Source: Calothrix sp. NIES-3974 (lineage in GTDB: Bacteria > Cyanobacteriota > Cyanobacteriia > Cyanobacteriales > Nostocaceae). Taken from it: a DNA stretch of 64,000 nt. Under the pieces are notes generated by a model. The model did not search any database, was not told the DNA's origin, and was given only the letters and a program-made list of their open reading frames with translations. Positions 19,987-30,021 of this stretch are shown in pieces. Positions within the stretch are counted from its first letter, which is position 1; the number at the start of each line of letters is the position of its first letter. The position numbers and the translations under genes were made by a program. The stretch lies in the NCBI RefSeq assembly GCF_002368395.1, contig NZ_AP018254.1:2852001-2916000 (forward strand), in the 5' to 3' direction.

Positions 19987-20543
19987 AAACTCAAACTAAA
20001 AATCAACTTCGTAGTCAGTTTTTAAAAACCCGTTCCCAACTAAAAAGGGATGATTGGCAAAGCAAAAGTACTCTGATTTGTCAAAATTTACAAAGCTTTT
20101 CAGTTTTGACCCAAGCCAAAACGGTTCTAGCCTACCTTAGTATTCAAAACGAGCCAAACCTACACCAGTTATTCACCAATTCCCAGCAAATTTGGGGATT
20201 CCCTCGCTGTGTCGGTCAACAAATGACTTGGTGGGAGTGGAAACCCGGAGACCCTCTCCAAACTGGTCGCTATGGCATTCTAGAACCAACCACAGATGCA
20301 AACATCATAACACCTAACCAGGTCGATTTAATTTTAGTCCCCTGTGTCGCTTGCGATCGCCGTGGTTATCGTCTAGGCTACGGAGGTGGATATTACGACC
20401 GTATGTTCGCTTCCCCTGAGTGGCAAACAATCCCTTCTATCGGTATTCTTTTTGATTTCGCCCTCCTTCATGAGTTACCCATCGAACCTTGGGACAGACA
20501 GTTAACCTACGTCTGTACGGAAAGACAAATTATTCGATTTTAG
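19980..20543 (+). CDS. 5-formyltetrahydrofolate cyclo-ligase
   Basis: 187 residues, the normal length for this family. Signature motifs are present: an N-terminal RSQFLKTRSQL basic helix, LVPCVACDRRGYRLGYGGGYYDR (ATP and folate site; the glycine-rich YGGGYYDR is diagnostic) and a C-terminal PIEPWDRQL. The enzyme uses ATP to convert 5-formyl-THF to 5,10-methenyl-THF in the cytosol, recycling a storage or inhibitory folate. The ATG lies inside the last codons of the upstream kinase gene (ATGGTAG overlap), implying translational coupling. There is no obvious functional link between the two. Confidence 0.95.
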   Translation: MVETQTKNQLRSQFLKTRSQLKRDDWQSKSTLICQNLQSFSVLTQAKTVLAYLSIQNEPNLHQLFTNSQQIWGFPRCVGQQMTWWEWKPGDPLQTGRYGILEPTTDANIITPNQVDLILVPCVACDRRGYRLGYGGGYYDRMFASPEWQTIPSIGILFDFALLHELPIEPWDRQLTYVCTERQIIRF

Positions 20544-20672
20544 ATTTTGGATTTTAGATTTTGGATTATTCGATTTTAGATTATTCAATTTTGGATTATT
20601 CAATTTTGGATTTTGGATTTTGGATTATTCAATTTTGGATTTTAGATTTTGGATTATTCGATTTTGGATTAT
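20544..20672. repeat. AT-rich heptamer-type tandem repeat (TTTTGGATTATTCGA variants)
   Basis: About ten degenerate copies of TTTTGGATT/TTTTAGATT alternate with ATTCGA or ATTCAA. The reverse-complement form AATCCAAAATCC occurs in shorter arrays near 7930, 39556-39600 and 44548, so this is a genome-wide short tandem repeat. The array starts directly at the stop codon of the cyclo-ligase gene. Confidence 0.85.
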
Positions 20673-20700
20673 TGAAACTCTCGATTGTCAGGTGTTAATT

Positions 20701-20917
20701 CAATACGGTTGGTGTTAAAGATAACCGTAGGTTGGGTTGAGGCTTTGCATAGACTGTTGGTTTTGTTGAAATTTACCCATCAGTTCACACATTTTTTGTG
20801 ATTATCTCGTCCCGATGCTCCGCGTGGGGACGCATTCCACAAGGGCTACTACCTCTACATTCTTCAACCTAACCTACCCAATAATCAGGCTTTTAAGTCT
20901 AACTGAACTGTATTGGG
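20701..20917 (-). repeat. 217-bp dispersed non-autonomous element, copy 1
   Basis: The reverse complement matches 32900-33112 almost throughout and the flanks of 38847-39190. It begins and ends with CAATACAG/CAATACGG-like sequence, has a long near-palindrome (AGGTTGGGTTGA ... TCAACCTAACCT) and a central TGCTCCGCGTGGGGACG motif. It carries no coding capacity. Its size, ends and inverted arms suggest a MITE-like element or a repetitive extragenic palindrome. Confidence 0.8.
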
Positions 20918-20955
20918 TGTTAATTAGGTTTCTCCTGCATCCTGTTCCTATCTCC

Positions 20956-21774
20956 TCAATAACTAATCCAATCACTCCAACTACCTGCGTACAATTTGGT
21001 ATTGCGGAAACCAGCTAATTCGAGAGAGAGTAAATTTACACAGGCTGTCACTCCCGAACCACAGTAGGCGATCGCTTCCTCTTCATCGCTAATAGTTTCC
21101 CATCTAGCTTGCTGTTCTGCTAGGGGACGAAGAAAACCGGTTTCATCAGTAACCGTTTGCCAAGGGTAATTAATCGCACCAGGAATATGTCCGGCTACTG
21201 GATCAATTGGCTCGTGTTTTCCGAGATAGCGATCGCGTTCCCGAGCATCGATTAATTTCACACCTGCTAAATCTTTATGTTCTTGAACATAAGTATAATC
21301 AACTACCATTTGCGGTTGGATGTGGGGTATAAATTTACCAGGAGTAAATTGAGGTATTTCCGTTTCGACGGGATACCCGGCTTTTTGCCAAGCGCTAAAC
21401 CCTCCATCTAACACAGCAACCCGTTGATGTCCGAAATAGCGCAATAACCACCACAAACGAGCAGCAAAAGCTAAACGGGAATCATCATAGGCAATCACTA
21501 GGGTTTGGGGAGAATTGACCCCCAAGGTCGATAATTTGGCCGCAAAGGTGTTGGGATGGGGGAGGGGGTGTCTTCCTCCGTGTTTCTCCACAGGACTGGA
21601 TAAATCTTGATTTAAATCTAAATAGAAAGCACCGGGAATATGACCTTGTTCGTATTCCATCCGACCTAACTGGGGTTGAGCAAGGGAAAAACGACAATCT
21701 GCGATCGCAATGGACGAATTATCCCTATTCTCCTTCAGCCATTGTACTGACACAACTGCCGGGTGATTAACCAT
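20956..21774 (-). CDS. sulfurtransferase with two rhodanese domains
   Basis: 272 residues from the ATG at 21774. A longer frame starts at an upstream TTG, but a GGGGA Shine-Dalgarno lies 5-6 bases before this ATG. Two rhodanese domains: an inactive N-terminal one (about 8-135) and an active C-terminal one with the cysteine loop AYCGSGVTACVN near residue 240. The CGSGVT loop is the 3-mercaptopyruvate-sulfurtransferase pattern, whereas thiosulfate enzymes usually have CRKGVT, so the donor is more likely mercaptopyruvate, though this rule is imperfect. It moves a sulfane sulfur to cyanide or thiol acceptors. Confidence 0.92.
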   Translation of the reverse strand: MVNHPAVVSVQWLKENRDNSSIAIADCRFSLAQPQLGRMEYEQGHIPGAFYLDLNQDLSSPVEKHGGRHPLPHPNTFAAKLSTLGVNSPQTLVIAYDDSRLAFAARLWWLLRYFGHQRVAVLDGGFSAWQKAGYPVETEIPQFTPGKFIPHIQPQMVVDYTYVQEHKDLAGVKLIDARERDRYLGKHEPIDPVAGHIPGAINYPWQTVTDETGFLRPLAEQQARWETISDEEEAIAYCGSGVTACVNLLSLELAGFRNTKLYAGSWSDWISY

Positions 21775-21899
21775 AAAAATCCCCAATGAACCCAATTAAA
21801 TAGATTTTTGCTACTGAAAATCAGTATTAAATTCAGTATTAAATAATATAACTGTATCAAAGTGTTTAATTCTGATTTTATTCTTTCTTTACAAGAAAA

Positions 21900-22871
21900 A
21901 TGTCCAAGTCAGAGAGTTTTTCACCCCTGTTGACCGCAGATGGTTCTTTTACATTTTTTTCGCCAGAATTTGCGGAATCATTCCATAGTCACTTTGGTGC
22001 GCGTCAAGAAAGTTTTCTCAAGTTTGCTGTCCCAACAAATTTGACCCAGCAAGCCCACAAAACCCATCTGCGAATTTTGGATATTTGCTACGGTCTAGGA
22101 TATAACACTGCTGCGGCTTTAGAAACTATTTGGCAGTCAAATCCCAATTGTACAGTGGAAATTATCGCTTTGGAACTGGATCAAAGGGTTCCTCAAGCGG
22201 CTATTCAACATCATTTATTTGACAATTGGTCAAGAGATGTAAAGAATATTATCAAGCAAGTTGCTTTTGACCAAAAATCTGTAACATCAAATGCAAATGT
22301 CATTTTATCATTAGGTGATGCTCGACAAACCATTCAACAGGTAATTACATCTGGGTTTTCCGCCGATGCAATTTTTCTTGACCCTTTTTCTCCACCCCGT
22401 TGTCCCCAACTTTGGACAATTGAATTTATAGCAATGGTGGCAAAATGTTTAGGTAAGAATGGTTGGTTAGCAACATATTCCTGTGCTGCTGCTGTACGTA
22501 CAGCCCTATTAAATGCTGGTTTAGTCATTGGTTCTACGCCTCCTGTGGGCAGAAAAACACCTGGTACAATTGCTGCATATCCTCAGCAGGATTTAGTATC
22601 AGTAAAAGACCATCAAAATCCACAAAAAAATCATCAATATATGCACGGACAAATGATTGATATTCCTAATTTTGCTATCTCTCCTATCCCGAAAGAATAT
22701 AATCTCTCCCAATCAGAAATTGAACATTTACACACCAAAGCTGCGGTTCCCTACCGTGACCCTAGTTTATCTGCATCACCGGAAATAATTATCTCCAGAC
22801 GACAACAAGAACAAGAAAACTGCCACTTAGAACCAACATCCCATTGGCGTAAACGTTGGAATAGTGGATAA
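21900..22871 (+). CDS. MnmC-like tRNA methyltransferase-domain protein (DUF752)
   Basis: 323 residues. The N-terminus (LTADGSFTFFSPEFAESFHSHFGA) and the SAM site (LRILDICYGLGYNTAAALE) match the methyltransferase half of MnmC, also found as free-standing MnmD, which methylates 5-aminomethyl-2-thiouridine at the tRNA wobble position. The DAIFLDPFSPPRCPQLWT motif is the family's catalytic Asp-Pro segment. The FAD-oxidase half of MnmC is absent, as in other stand-alone forms. The ATG lies 105 bp from the divergently oriented sulfurtransferase, so the two may share a promoter region; a sulfur/tRNA-thiolation link is tempting but unproven. Confidence 0.88.
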   Translation: MSKSESFSPLLTADGSFTFFSPEFAESFHSHFGARQESFLKFAVPTNLTQQAHKTHLRILDICYGLGYNTAAALETIWQSNPNCTVEIIALELDQRVPQAAIQHHLFDNWSRDVKNIIKQVAFDQKSVTSNANVILSLGDARQTIQQVITSGFSADAIFLDPFSPPRCPQLWTIEFIAMVAKCLGKNGWLATYSCAAAVRTALLNAGLVIGSTPPVGRKTPGTIAAYPQQDLVSVKDHQNPQKNHQYMHGQMIDIPNFAISPIPKEYNLSQSEIEHLHTKAAVPYRDPSLSASPEIIISRRQQEQENCHLEPTSHWRKRWNSG

Positions 22872-23425
22872 TTTTATAGTTATTTACAAGGGAGGGTAAA
22901 TGTGAGTAAATCTATTGATAGGGAAAGCACATAAGTAGAATCGACTAAATAATTTTATCGAGAAAAAAAGCAAAAAACATGGATATTGACAGTGAATGTG
23001 CTGGGCAAATATAACTATGTTTAGAGGGTGTTTTTCAAGATTAATCTGACCTGAAACTGGAGATAGTAAGCCATCTCAGTGTGATTCTAAACCTTTGATT
23101 TGCCGTCATAGTGAAGCCCAATTATCAGGTGAAAATTATACCGCATCTGACGTTTCAAACAACCTCCGAAAAATCTCCGTATAAAACCTGATTGAATATT
23201 GATATAAAAGGATAATAATAAGAAAGATGTTCAATGATTTTCTCATGATTTTCTAACTCCTGTTCGGGAATAAATAAATATCATACCCGTGAGGAATGCT
23301 ACTAGCACTAAGAATCCAGTTAACTTGCACAAATAGAGTTACGACTGAAAGCAGGCAAAAATAATAATCTAGACACTATAAAAAAATCATCCGAAAATCT
23401 GATTGGAATAATTTGGAGCGCCTTT
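22872..23425. other. intergenic region, no gene seen
   Basis: AT-rich, no open frame of note, no clear hairpin-T terminator. The stretch at 23412-23419 (TTTGGAGCG) provides the GGAG ribosome binding site for the GTG-started regulator downstream. Confidence 0.5.
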
Positions 23426-24649
23426 GTGGTTGACCCATCCAATTATGAACAAAAACTTCCAGTAGAGATATTAACAGGACTGATACCTGCTAATTCTCAC
23501 GGTTTTATTAACTTAGATAATGCTGTAGGATTAAGAGCGATGCAAGGGTTTTCATTGGGTGCATCAGTGCAGAGTATGGCTTTAAAGCGGACAGAAGCAA
23601 TCCCCTCTGAGGTGAATTCTCTCATGAATTCGGGCAGTAGCTATTCCCTAGCAAATGCCACTGGTAAAAACAAATCAAATGCGGATAATTGTGATGGAGA
23701 TTCCGCCAAGATTCTCGTTGTCGATGATCATGCTGCAAGTCGGATGACTGTGGTGGCATTGTTGGCGATGGAAGGTTATGAGACAATTGAGGTGGACAGT
23801 GGTATTGCCGCAGTGGAGATTGTGGCTCAAAATCAGCCCGATTTAATCTTACTGGATGTTATGATGCCGGGGATGGATGGGTTTGAAGTTTGTCAACGGA
23901 TTAAACAAGATGAGCAAACTCGACTGATTCCAATTATTTTTATTACAGCTTTAAACGATCGGCGATCGCGTATTCGTGGTATAGAAGTAGGTGCGGACGA
24001 TTTTATCAGTAAACCCTTTGACCGTTTGGAATTAGCCGCACGGGTCAAGTCCTTGGTAGAGCAAAAACGTTTAAATGAGGATCTAGACCATGCGGAAAAA
24101 GTATTATTTTCGATTGCAAAAGCCATTGAAAGCCGCGACCCCAACACTGGGGATCACTGTGAAAGATTAGTGAAACTGGGACAGGAATTTGGCGAATACT
24201 TACAGTTAAGCCGTATTCAAATTCGGGATTTAAGTTGGGGGGGATATCTGCATGATATTGGTAAAGTTGGTATTCCCGACGCAATTCTCCTCAAACAGGG
24301 TAAATTGACCGATGGGGAATGGGAAATCATGCGTCGTCACGTTTTAATTGGTGAGGCTATTTGTAAACCCTTACGAAGTATGCGCGGTGTCATTCCCATC
24401 ATTCGCCATCACCACGAACGCTGGGATGGGATGGGTTATCCAGACCAACTCCAGGGTAATGAAATTCCATACCTAGCACAAATCTTTCAAATCATTGACA
24501 TTTACGACGCTTTAACTAGCGAAAGACCCTATAAACAAGCATTTACACCAACCGCAGCACTGGAAATAATGGCAGCAGAAACAGCTAAAGGCTGGCGAAA
24601 TCCCGAATTAATGGCTAAATTTACCGAATTTATTCGTACTCGCTTTTGA
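23426..24649 (+). CDS. response regulator with HD-GYP phosphodiesterase domain
   Basis: 407 residues with a GTG start 7-8 bases after GGAG. A 90-residue low-similarity N-terminus precedes a receiver domain (about 95-210; acidic pocket D100/D101, phospho-acceptor D144 in LILLDVMMPGMDGF, K196) and an HD-GYP domain (about 222-405; H276-D277 in LHDIGKVGIPD, HHERWDGMGYPD with GYP at 337-339, DALTSERPYKQAF). The family hydrolyses cyclic di-GMP in response to phosphorylation. No cognate histidine kinase is adjacent, so it is an orphan regulator. Confidence 0.95.
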   Translation: MVDPSNYEQKLPVEILTGLIPANSHGFINLDNAVGLRAMQGFSLGASVQSMALKRTEAIPSEVNSLMNSGSSYSLANATGKNKSNADNCDGDSAKILVVDDHAASRMTVVALLAMEGYETIEVDSGIAAVEIVAQNQPDLILLDVMMPGMDGFEVCQRIKQDEQTRLIPIIFITALNDRRSRIRGIEVGADDFISKPFDRLELAARVKSLVEQKRLNEDLDHAEKVLFSIAKAIESRDPNTGDHCERLVKLGQEFGEYLQLSRIQIRDLSWGGYLHDIGKVGIPDAILLKQGKLTDGEWEIMRRHVLIGEAICKPLRSMRGVIPIIRHHHERWDGMGYPDQLQGNEIPYLAQIFQIIDIYDALTSERPYKQAFTPTAALEIMAAETAKGWRNPELMAKFTEFIRTRF

Positions 24650-24676
24650 GAAATACCAGGAAATAGGGAGTCGTGA

Positions 24677-24705
24677 GTAGAGACGACCCGGTGGGTCGTC
24701 TCTAC
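24677..24705. repeat. 13-bp-stem palindrome, GAGACGACCC family
   Basis: GTAGAGACGACCC and GGGTCGTCTCTAC form a perfect 13-bp stem around a 3-nt loop. Related palindromes lie at 32846-32872, 39209-39233, 39324-39352 and 58280-58308. It lies between the HD-GYP gene and glmU and could also slow transcription, but has no T-run. Confidence 0.85.
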
Positions 24706-24887
24706 TCCCTACAAACATAGTTCATTCCTACTCCCCACTCCCCATTAACAAGAAAGGAATTGGGGGAGAGGAGCTAATTAATTGTAAGCAAGAAACATTT
24801 TCCTGGTAGAGGTATTTCGGTATGATTTGGGCTTAAACTCGAATCGAAGCTCATTCACACAAAATATTACAAAAGCCAAGGCGCATT

Positions 24888-26258
24888 ATGGTAGTTGTCG
24901 CAATTTTGGCCGCAGGACGCGGTACACGGATGAAATCTAGCCTCCCCAAGGTTTTACACCCCCTTGGTGGTTTTTCGCTGGTAGAGCGGGTTCTGCGGTG
25001 CGTGGAGCCACTTTCTCCATCCAGACGCATGGTCATAGTTGGCTACCAAGCCGAACTTGTGAAAACGGCATTGTTGGAAATCCCGGATCTGGAATTTGTG
25101 GAACAAACTCAACAATTAGGTACGGGACATGCAATCCAACAGTTATTACCCCATTTACAGGGTTATGATGGGGATTTACTGATTTTAAACGGCGATGTAC
25201 CCCTATTGCGTCCCGACACCCTGAAAAACCTTCTGCAAACCCATAAACAAAACCAAAATGCAGCGACAATTTTAACAGCCTACCTCCCTGACCCCAAAGG
25301 CTATGGACGGGTTTTTTGTAACGGTGAAAATGTTGTCCAGCAAATTGTTGAAGATAAGGACTGTACCCCAGCCCAAAAACAAAATCGACGGATAAATGCG
25401 GGAATTTACTGTTTTCGCTGGCAAGATTTAGCACGGGTGTTGCCAGAATTGCAAGCAAATAATGCTCAAGGCGAATATTATCTCACCGATGCTGTCACCC
25501 AAGTTAGTCCAGTGATGGCGGTTGATGTGGAGGACTCCCAAGAGATTCTCGGTATTAATGATCGCATCCAGTTAGCTGGAGCCTATGAAATTTTACAGCG
25601 TCGGATCAAATCTGAATGGATGGCTGCTGGGGTGACAATTATTGAACCTAGTAGTGTGACCATTGATGAAAATGTTCAGTTAGAACCAGATGTCACTATT
25701 GAACCACAAACCCACCTGCGGGGAAATACCGTAATTAAAACAGGCTGTCGAATCGGACCAGGTTGTTTAATTGAGAACAGTGAAATCCAGGAGAATGTCA
25801 CCGTTAAGTATTCCGTAATTACCGATAGTCTGGTGGCATCTGGAAGTCGAATTGGTCCCTATGCTCACCTACGTGGTCAGGCGCAGGTTGGTATGGGCTG
25901 TCGAATTGGTAACTTTGTGGAGTTAAAAAATACCCAGTTAGGGGATAAAACCAATGTCGCCCATTTATCCTACCTTGGCGATGCCACCACTGGAACCAAA
26001 GTAAATATTGGTGCAGGTACAATTACAGCTAATTATGACGGCTTTAACAAGCATAAAACCAAAATCGGCGATCGCACAAGTACGGGTTCTAATTCGGTGT
26101 TAGTTGCTCCTTTGACTTTAGGTAACGATGTTTACGTTGCTGCGGGTTCTACTGTCACCACGGATGTATCCGATGATTGTTTAGTAATTGCTCGTCCTCA
26201 ACAAGTTATCAAACCCGGTTGGGTAAGTAAACAGCGTGATGCCAAACAACAAAATTAA
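24888..26258 (+). CDS. glmU: bifunctional UDP-GlcNAc pyrophosphorylase / glucosamine-1-phosphate acetyltransferase
   Basis: 456 residues, full length. The N-terminal uridylyltransferase domain (1-230) has the nucleotide-binding [15 protein letters not shown] loop at residues 8-21 and ILNGDVPLL. The C-terminal left-handed beta-helix (about 250-440) shows hexapeptide repeats ([18 protein letters not shown]) and the acetyl-CoA site ([17 protein letters not shown]). It makes UDP-N-acetylglucosamine in two steps, for peptidoglycan and outer-membrane glycans. The gene stands alone; a strong hairpin with a short T-run lies 42 bp after the stop. Confidence 0.97.
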   Translation: MVVVAILAAGRGTRMKSSLPKVLHPLGGFSLVERVLRCVEPLSPSRRMVIVGYQAELVKTALLEIPDLEFVEQTQQLGTGHAIQQLLPHLQGYDGDLLILNGDVPLLRPDTLKNLLQTHKQNQNAATILTAYLPDPKGYGRVFCNGENVVQQIVEDKDCTPAQKQNRRINAGIYCFRWQDLARVLPELQANNAQGEYYLTDAVTQVSPVMAVDVEDSQEILGINDRIQLAGAYEILQRRIKSEWMAAGVTIIEPSSVTIDENVQLEPDVTIEPQTHLRGNTVIKTGCRIGPGCLIENSEIQENVTVKYSVITDSLVASGSRIGPYAHLRGQAQVGMGCRIGNFVELKNTQLGDKTNVAHLSYLGDATTGTKVNIGAGTITANYDGFNKHKTKIGDRTSTGSNSVLVAPLTLGNDVYVAAGSTVTTDVSDDCLVIARPQQVIKPGWVSKQRDAKQQN

Positions 26259-26299
26259 ATTCCATCCCAATTGAAATTGTAATTGCAACAGACCCATAG

Positions 26300-26347
26300 A
26301 GACGTAGCACTGCTACGTCTTTTCCAATTATGCACTGCTACGTCTTT
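26300..26347 (+). repeat. GACGTAGC palindrome, possible glmU terminator
   Basis: AGACGTAGC and GCTACGTCT pair around ACT and are followed by TTTT; a half copy (GCACTGCTACGTCTTTTT) follows at 26332-26349. Sister palindromes occur near 35206, 38672 and 44438. Position and T-run would let it end glmU transcription, but the sequence belongs to a mobile-looking hairpin family. Confidence 0.6.
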
Positions 26348-26414
26348 TTCGATGATTCCATTAAAAGTATTATTCTAATTACAACCCCATCCTTCCCATT
26401 TTGAAGATAACCCT

Positions 26415-28050
26415 ATGCGTAAATCTCGGCTATGGTTTCTAGGTTTAATTCTAGGTATCGTTGTTTTAGTTTCCTATGCAATTACTTCTACCATTGTTCA
26501 ATCAGCCGATTTTACCTTACATATCCTACACACCAATGACCACCATGCCCATTTAGAAGCAATTGATTTTAACAAAGAGGAATTGGGTGGTATTGTCAGA
26601 CGCAAGACCCTAATTGACAAAATCCGTGCAGAAAATGCCAAGACAAAGGAACCACTTTTATTATTAGATGCGGGTGATATTTTTCAAGGAACTTTGTATT
26701 TTAATCGCTATCTCGGTCAAGCAGATTTATCCTTCTACAATGACTTGGGTTACAATTTAGCTACCCTCGGTAATCATGAATTTGATCGTGGACAACAGGT
26801 ATTAGCTGATTTTGTCCGCAAAGCTAAATTTCCCCTCATTTCTGCTAATATCCAGGTCGCTCCAACCTCACCCCTGGCTAATCAGATCAAACCTTGGACT
26901 GTTTTACAACTTAATGGGGAAAAAATCGGTATCTTTGGACTGACTACAGAAAAAACAGCGATTCTCTCCAACCCAGGTGATGGAATCACCTTCACCGACC
27001 CGATTAACGCTGCAAAAAATGCAGTTACAGACTTAACCAGTCAAAATGTCAACAAAATAATCGCTCTGACCCATATCGGTATCCAGGCTGACCGGAAATT
27101 AGCCCAGCAAGTTGACGGTATTGATATAATTGTGGGTGGCCATTCCCATACACCCTTGGGGAATATGCCAGGTGCAACTGTTCCCTATCCCATCCTGGAG
27201 AAATCACCAAATGGCAAAGAAGTACTGATTGTCACTGATTGGGAGTGGGGAAAATACTTAGGAGATATTCACGTGAGGTTTGATTCTCGGGGTGACGTAA
27301 TTTCTTGGCAAGGTTCCCCCACACCCGTGAGTCAAGAGATTGCACCTGATTCAGCTTTTAAGCAAAAATTAGAGCAGTTTGCAGCCCCAATTCAAGCACT
27401 AAGACAAAAAGTTATTGGCAAAACAGTTGTCACCCTCGATGGAGACCGGGCTAAAATACGTACCCAAGAAACTAATCTGGGTAACTTGATCGCAGATGCC
27501 ATACTTGATAAAACCCGTCCAGATGGCGCTCAAGTCGTAATTATAAATGGTGGAGGTATTCGCAGCAGCATTCCCATTGGAGATATAACCGTTGGCAATG
27601 TCCTGGAAGTATTACCCTTTGAACACAATTGCTCGACTTGATTTAACTGGTGTACAACTGAGGGAAGCGCTAGAGAACGGTGTGAGTACAATTGAAAATG
27701 GAGAAGGACGTTTTCCCCAGGTTGCAGGACTACGGTTTGAGTTGAATCCCCAAGCTCCTCCAGGAAAACGTATTTTATCTATTCAAGTACAAAATGCTGA
27801 TGGCAACTATCAACCCCTGGATACAAAAGCTACCTATCGTGTAATTACTAATAACTTTCTGCTCAATGGTGGGGATGGTTACGAAGTTTTTAAAAGCGGG
27901 AAAAATCAAATTGATACAGGTTTTCTGCTAGCAGATGTAGTCATGGATTATATTAGTTCTCACTCCCCCATTAATCAACAACTTGACAAGCGAATTGTAC
28001 AGGTGGCAAAAATTTCTGAACGCAACCAGAATTACTATGAGACACCCTAA
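26415..28050 (+). pseudogene. bifunctional metallophosphatase/5'-nucleotidase, interrupted by a frameshift
   Basis: Two overlapping frames make one family-length protein of about 545 residues. The first (26415-27641) has a signal peptide, the metallophosphatase motifs NDHHAHLE, LLLDAGDIFQGT, LGNHEFDRG and GGHSHT, and the start of the 5'-nucleotidase C domain. It runs out of frame after EVLPFE, about 27623. The second (ending 28050) resumes with NTIARLDLTGVQLREALENG and YRVITNNFLLNGGDGYE. The break is a net +1 (or -2) change: LPFENTIARL is the expected reading where the DNA has GAACACAATTGCT. The intact product would be periplasmic and hydrolyse nucleotides or UDP-sugars to scavenge phosphate. 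It may be a real pseudogene or a sequencing error. Confidence 0.9.
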
Positions 28051-28154
28051 TTCCTGAAAACTACTACAAGGCGATCGCGCTGGTGGGTTGTGTAATTCCT
28101 TTATTGCCCATACCTAAATTGCTACAATACAGATTCCCTATCTCCCGAACCACC

Positions 28155-28811
28155 ATGCTAAAGTTTTATTACAATCCGGTTTCGATGAATGCCCGTCGAG
28201 TTTGGGTGACATTACTGGAGAAGCAAATTCCCTTTGAAGCAGTCTTGGTCAAGCTGGATGGGGATCAATTTGGTGACGAATTTACAGCAATTAACCCATT
28301 GCAACGGGTTCCTGTAATTGTTGATCATGGGTTGCGGGTGGTGGAATCCCTGGCTATTTTGGATTATTTAGAAGCTAAGTATCCTACACCTTCTTTAATA
28401 CCCCATCTAGCTGAAGAAATTGCAACTGTGCGAATGGTGAAAATGGTGACAGTTGGTGAACTGCAACCAGCATTAATTCCCTTAACTCGAAAGTTGGTGG
28501 GATTGGATGTGGATGCTGGTAAAATAGATGATGCTCGCCAACGAATCCTGACGGTGATGCAATTCTACGAAAACTTGCTGGATGGACGTACCTATTTTGT
28601 GAATGATCAGCTAACCTTGGGAGATATCGTTGCGGGAACGGTTGTTTCTTCATTACCCTTCATGGGGTTTGATTTGGATAGTTATCCCCACCTCCAAGGA
28701 TGGCTAAACCAACTGGAAGCAAGGGAAAGTTGGCAAACAACAGCCCTAAAACCCGCCGCGATCGCAACTGCTATTCCCCATATTCGAGCAATTTTAGCAA
28801 GACGTTTCTGA
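28155..28811 (+). CDS. glutathione S-transferase family protein
   Basis: 218 residues from the ATG at 28155; the 24 codons upstream start with GTG and do not fit the family. The N-terminal thioredoxin-like domain (1-80) begins LKFYYNPVSMNARRVWVTLLEK, with a Ser near residue 9 as candidate glutathione-activating residue, and includes the cis-Pro motif QRVPVIVDHG and ESLAILDYLE for binding glutathione. The C-terminal helical domain includes YFVNDQLTLGDIVAGTV, the family's N-capping-box region. Role likely detoxification or reductive dehalogenase/isomerase-type chemistry; substrate not predictable. Confidence 0.9.
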   Translation: MLKFYYNPVSMNARRVWVTLLEKQIPFEAVLVKLDGDQFGDEFTAINPLQRVPVIVDHGLRVVESLAILDYLEAKYPTPSLIPHLAEEIATVRMVKMVTVGELQPALIPLTRKLVGLDVDAGKIDDARQRILTVMQFYENLLDGRTYFVNDQLTLGDIVAGTVVSSLPFMGFDLDSYPHLQGWLNQLEARESWQTTALKPAAIATAIPHIRAILARRF

Positions 28812-28837
28812 GGGACTCCCTCCATCATATACACCCT

Positions 28838-29392
28838 TTAAAGTACAGAAGTAATTCGTAATCTCCCTACACCCAAAGATTGACCCATGTCTAATTTTCC
28901 TTCGGGGAAGACCGTGACCACAAATAAATAATTTCCATCGTTGAGAGGATTTTCTTTCACTCCCATGACCACTGTTAATCTTTGTCCTGGTTCCACAGGT
29001 TCTGCAAAGGTGATGGAAATTCCCTGGGATTCTGGTTCTATGTTGGCAATTTTAATTTCTTTTCTGATTTCACCAATAACATAAGCGCGAATACGCTGCT
29101 GATGAAATCTGATAATATCATATCCACCCCGTTGAGCTATGTTAACTTTTTGCAGGGAGTGGGAAGATTTGGGTATATTGATTGTAAAATAATACTCAGT
29201 ATTTCTCGTCCCGACAGTAATTTCGTTAGCTCTGACACTCACAAGGGATAAATATTCTTTGTCTTTCAATTGAGAGTTGACAGCTTGACTATCATCACTT
29301 GGTAAAGCGACACTACCAGATGGTGGTATTGTTAATAAGGATGCAACTGATGCTGTAATAGCAATTGGAAAGAGCTTAAAAGTAGATTTCAT
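28838..29392 (-). CDS. DUF2808-family secreted protein
   Basis: 184 residues from the ATG at 29392; the longer frame adds 14 residues in front of an otherwise good signal peptide (KSTFKLFPIAITASVASLLTI, cleavage expected after SVA near residue 28). The mature part (YYFTINIPKSSHSLQKVNI ... FAEPVEPGQRLTVVMGVKENP) matches the cyanobacterial DUF2808 family, thought to be extracytoplasmic beta-rich proteins of unknown function. It converges on the GST gene with a 26-bp gap. Confidence 0.8.
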   Translation of the reverse strand: MKSTFKLFPIAITASVASLLTIPPSGSVALPSDDSQAVNSQLKDKEYLSLVSVRANEITVGTRNTEYYFTINIPKSSHSLQKVNIAQRGGYDIIRFHQQRIRAYVIGEIRKEIKIANIEPESQGISITFAEPVEPGQRLTVVMGVKENPLNDGNYLFVVTVFPEGKLDMGQSLGVGRLRITSVL

Positions 29393-30021
29393 AGTTATTT
29401 TCTGATTCTCGTATTCACACCCTTTGTTTATCATACTTTTGCTAATTAGTTCCCATCAAATATCGTTAATTTTCTTGATGTACAGGTGCGTTGGCGATGT
29501 TCAGAATTGATGGTATTCTCCGAATGTTCGTCAGTGCGTGACGCATACCCTAGACTGATAAGTGGGTATGCAAGATTATTTGTATCATTACGAAGCAATC
29601 TCAAACGCTGAGGACAAAATCGTTTCCCTGAGTCACTTTTACCAAGCATAGCCAAGCTAACGCTGCACACTCCTTCACAGAAACATGAGCTAGTAATGGC
29701 AATACACAATTAATTATGCATGGATACTTAAATCTGCCAGCTGCATAAGTCCTAATAATCCATTACTATCATCTGAAATTCACCTTTTTTTATACCCGGC
29801 CAAAATTTTCTGGTAGAATCAATCACAAGTCCCAGCAACTTATTTTACTTGGGGAGAAGGATTTTAGGAAAATATTGTTTCATTAGCACTTAGTTGTATT
29901 TAAAACTAGTAGCTAGGGTGAACATTTTAAGTTACATAAAATAATTCCAAAATGCAAATTATTATACATGTCCAATTCTGCGGACAGGTGAATCAAAAAC
30001 TACTCATTAATTACTGCCATT
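29393..30021. other. intergenic region between divergent DUF2808 and porin genes
   Basis: Contains an 87-codon minus-strand frame (29446-29709) with repeat-like, cysteine-rich translation that I do not accept as a gene. The remainder is AT-rich. As the only spacer between divergent genes it should contain both promoters; no element could be recognised with confidence. Confidence 0.45.

Noticed and set aside
29446-29709. 87-codon minus-strand frame with several Cys near its start
   Set aside because: No start signal and a repeat-like intergenic translation; the Cys do not form a recognised zinc motif.
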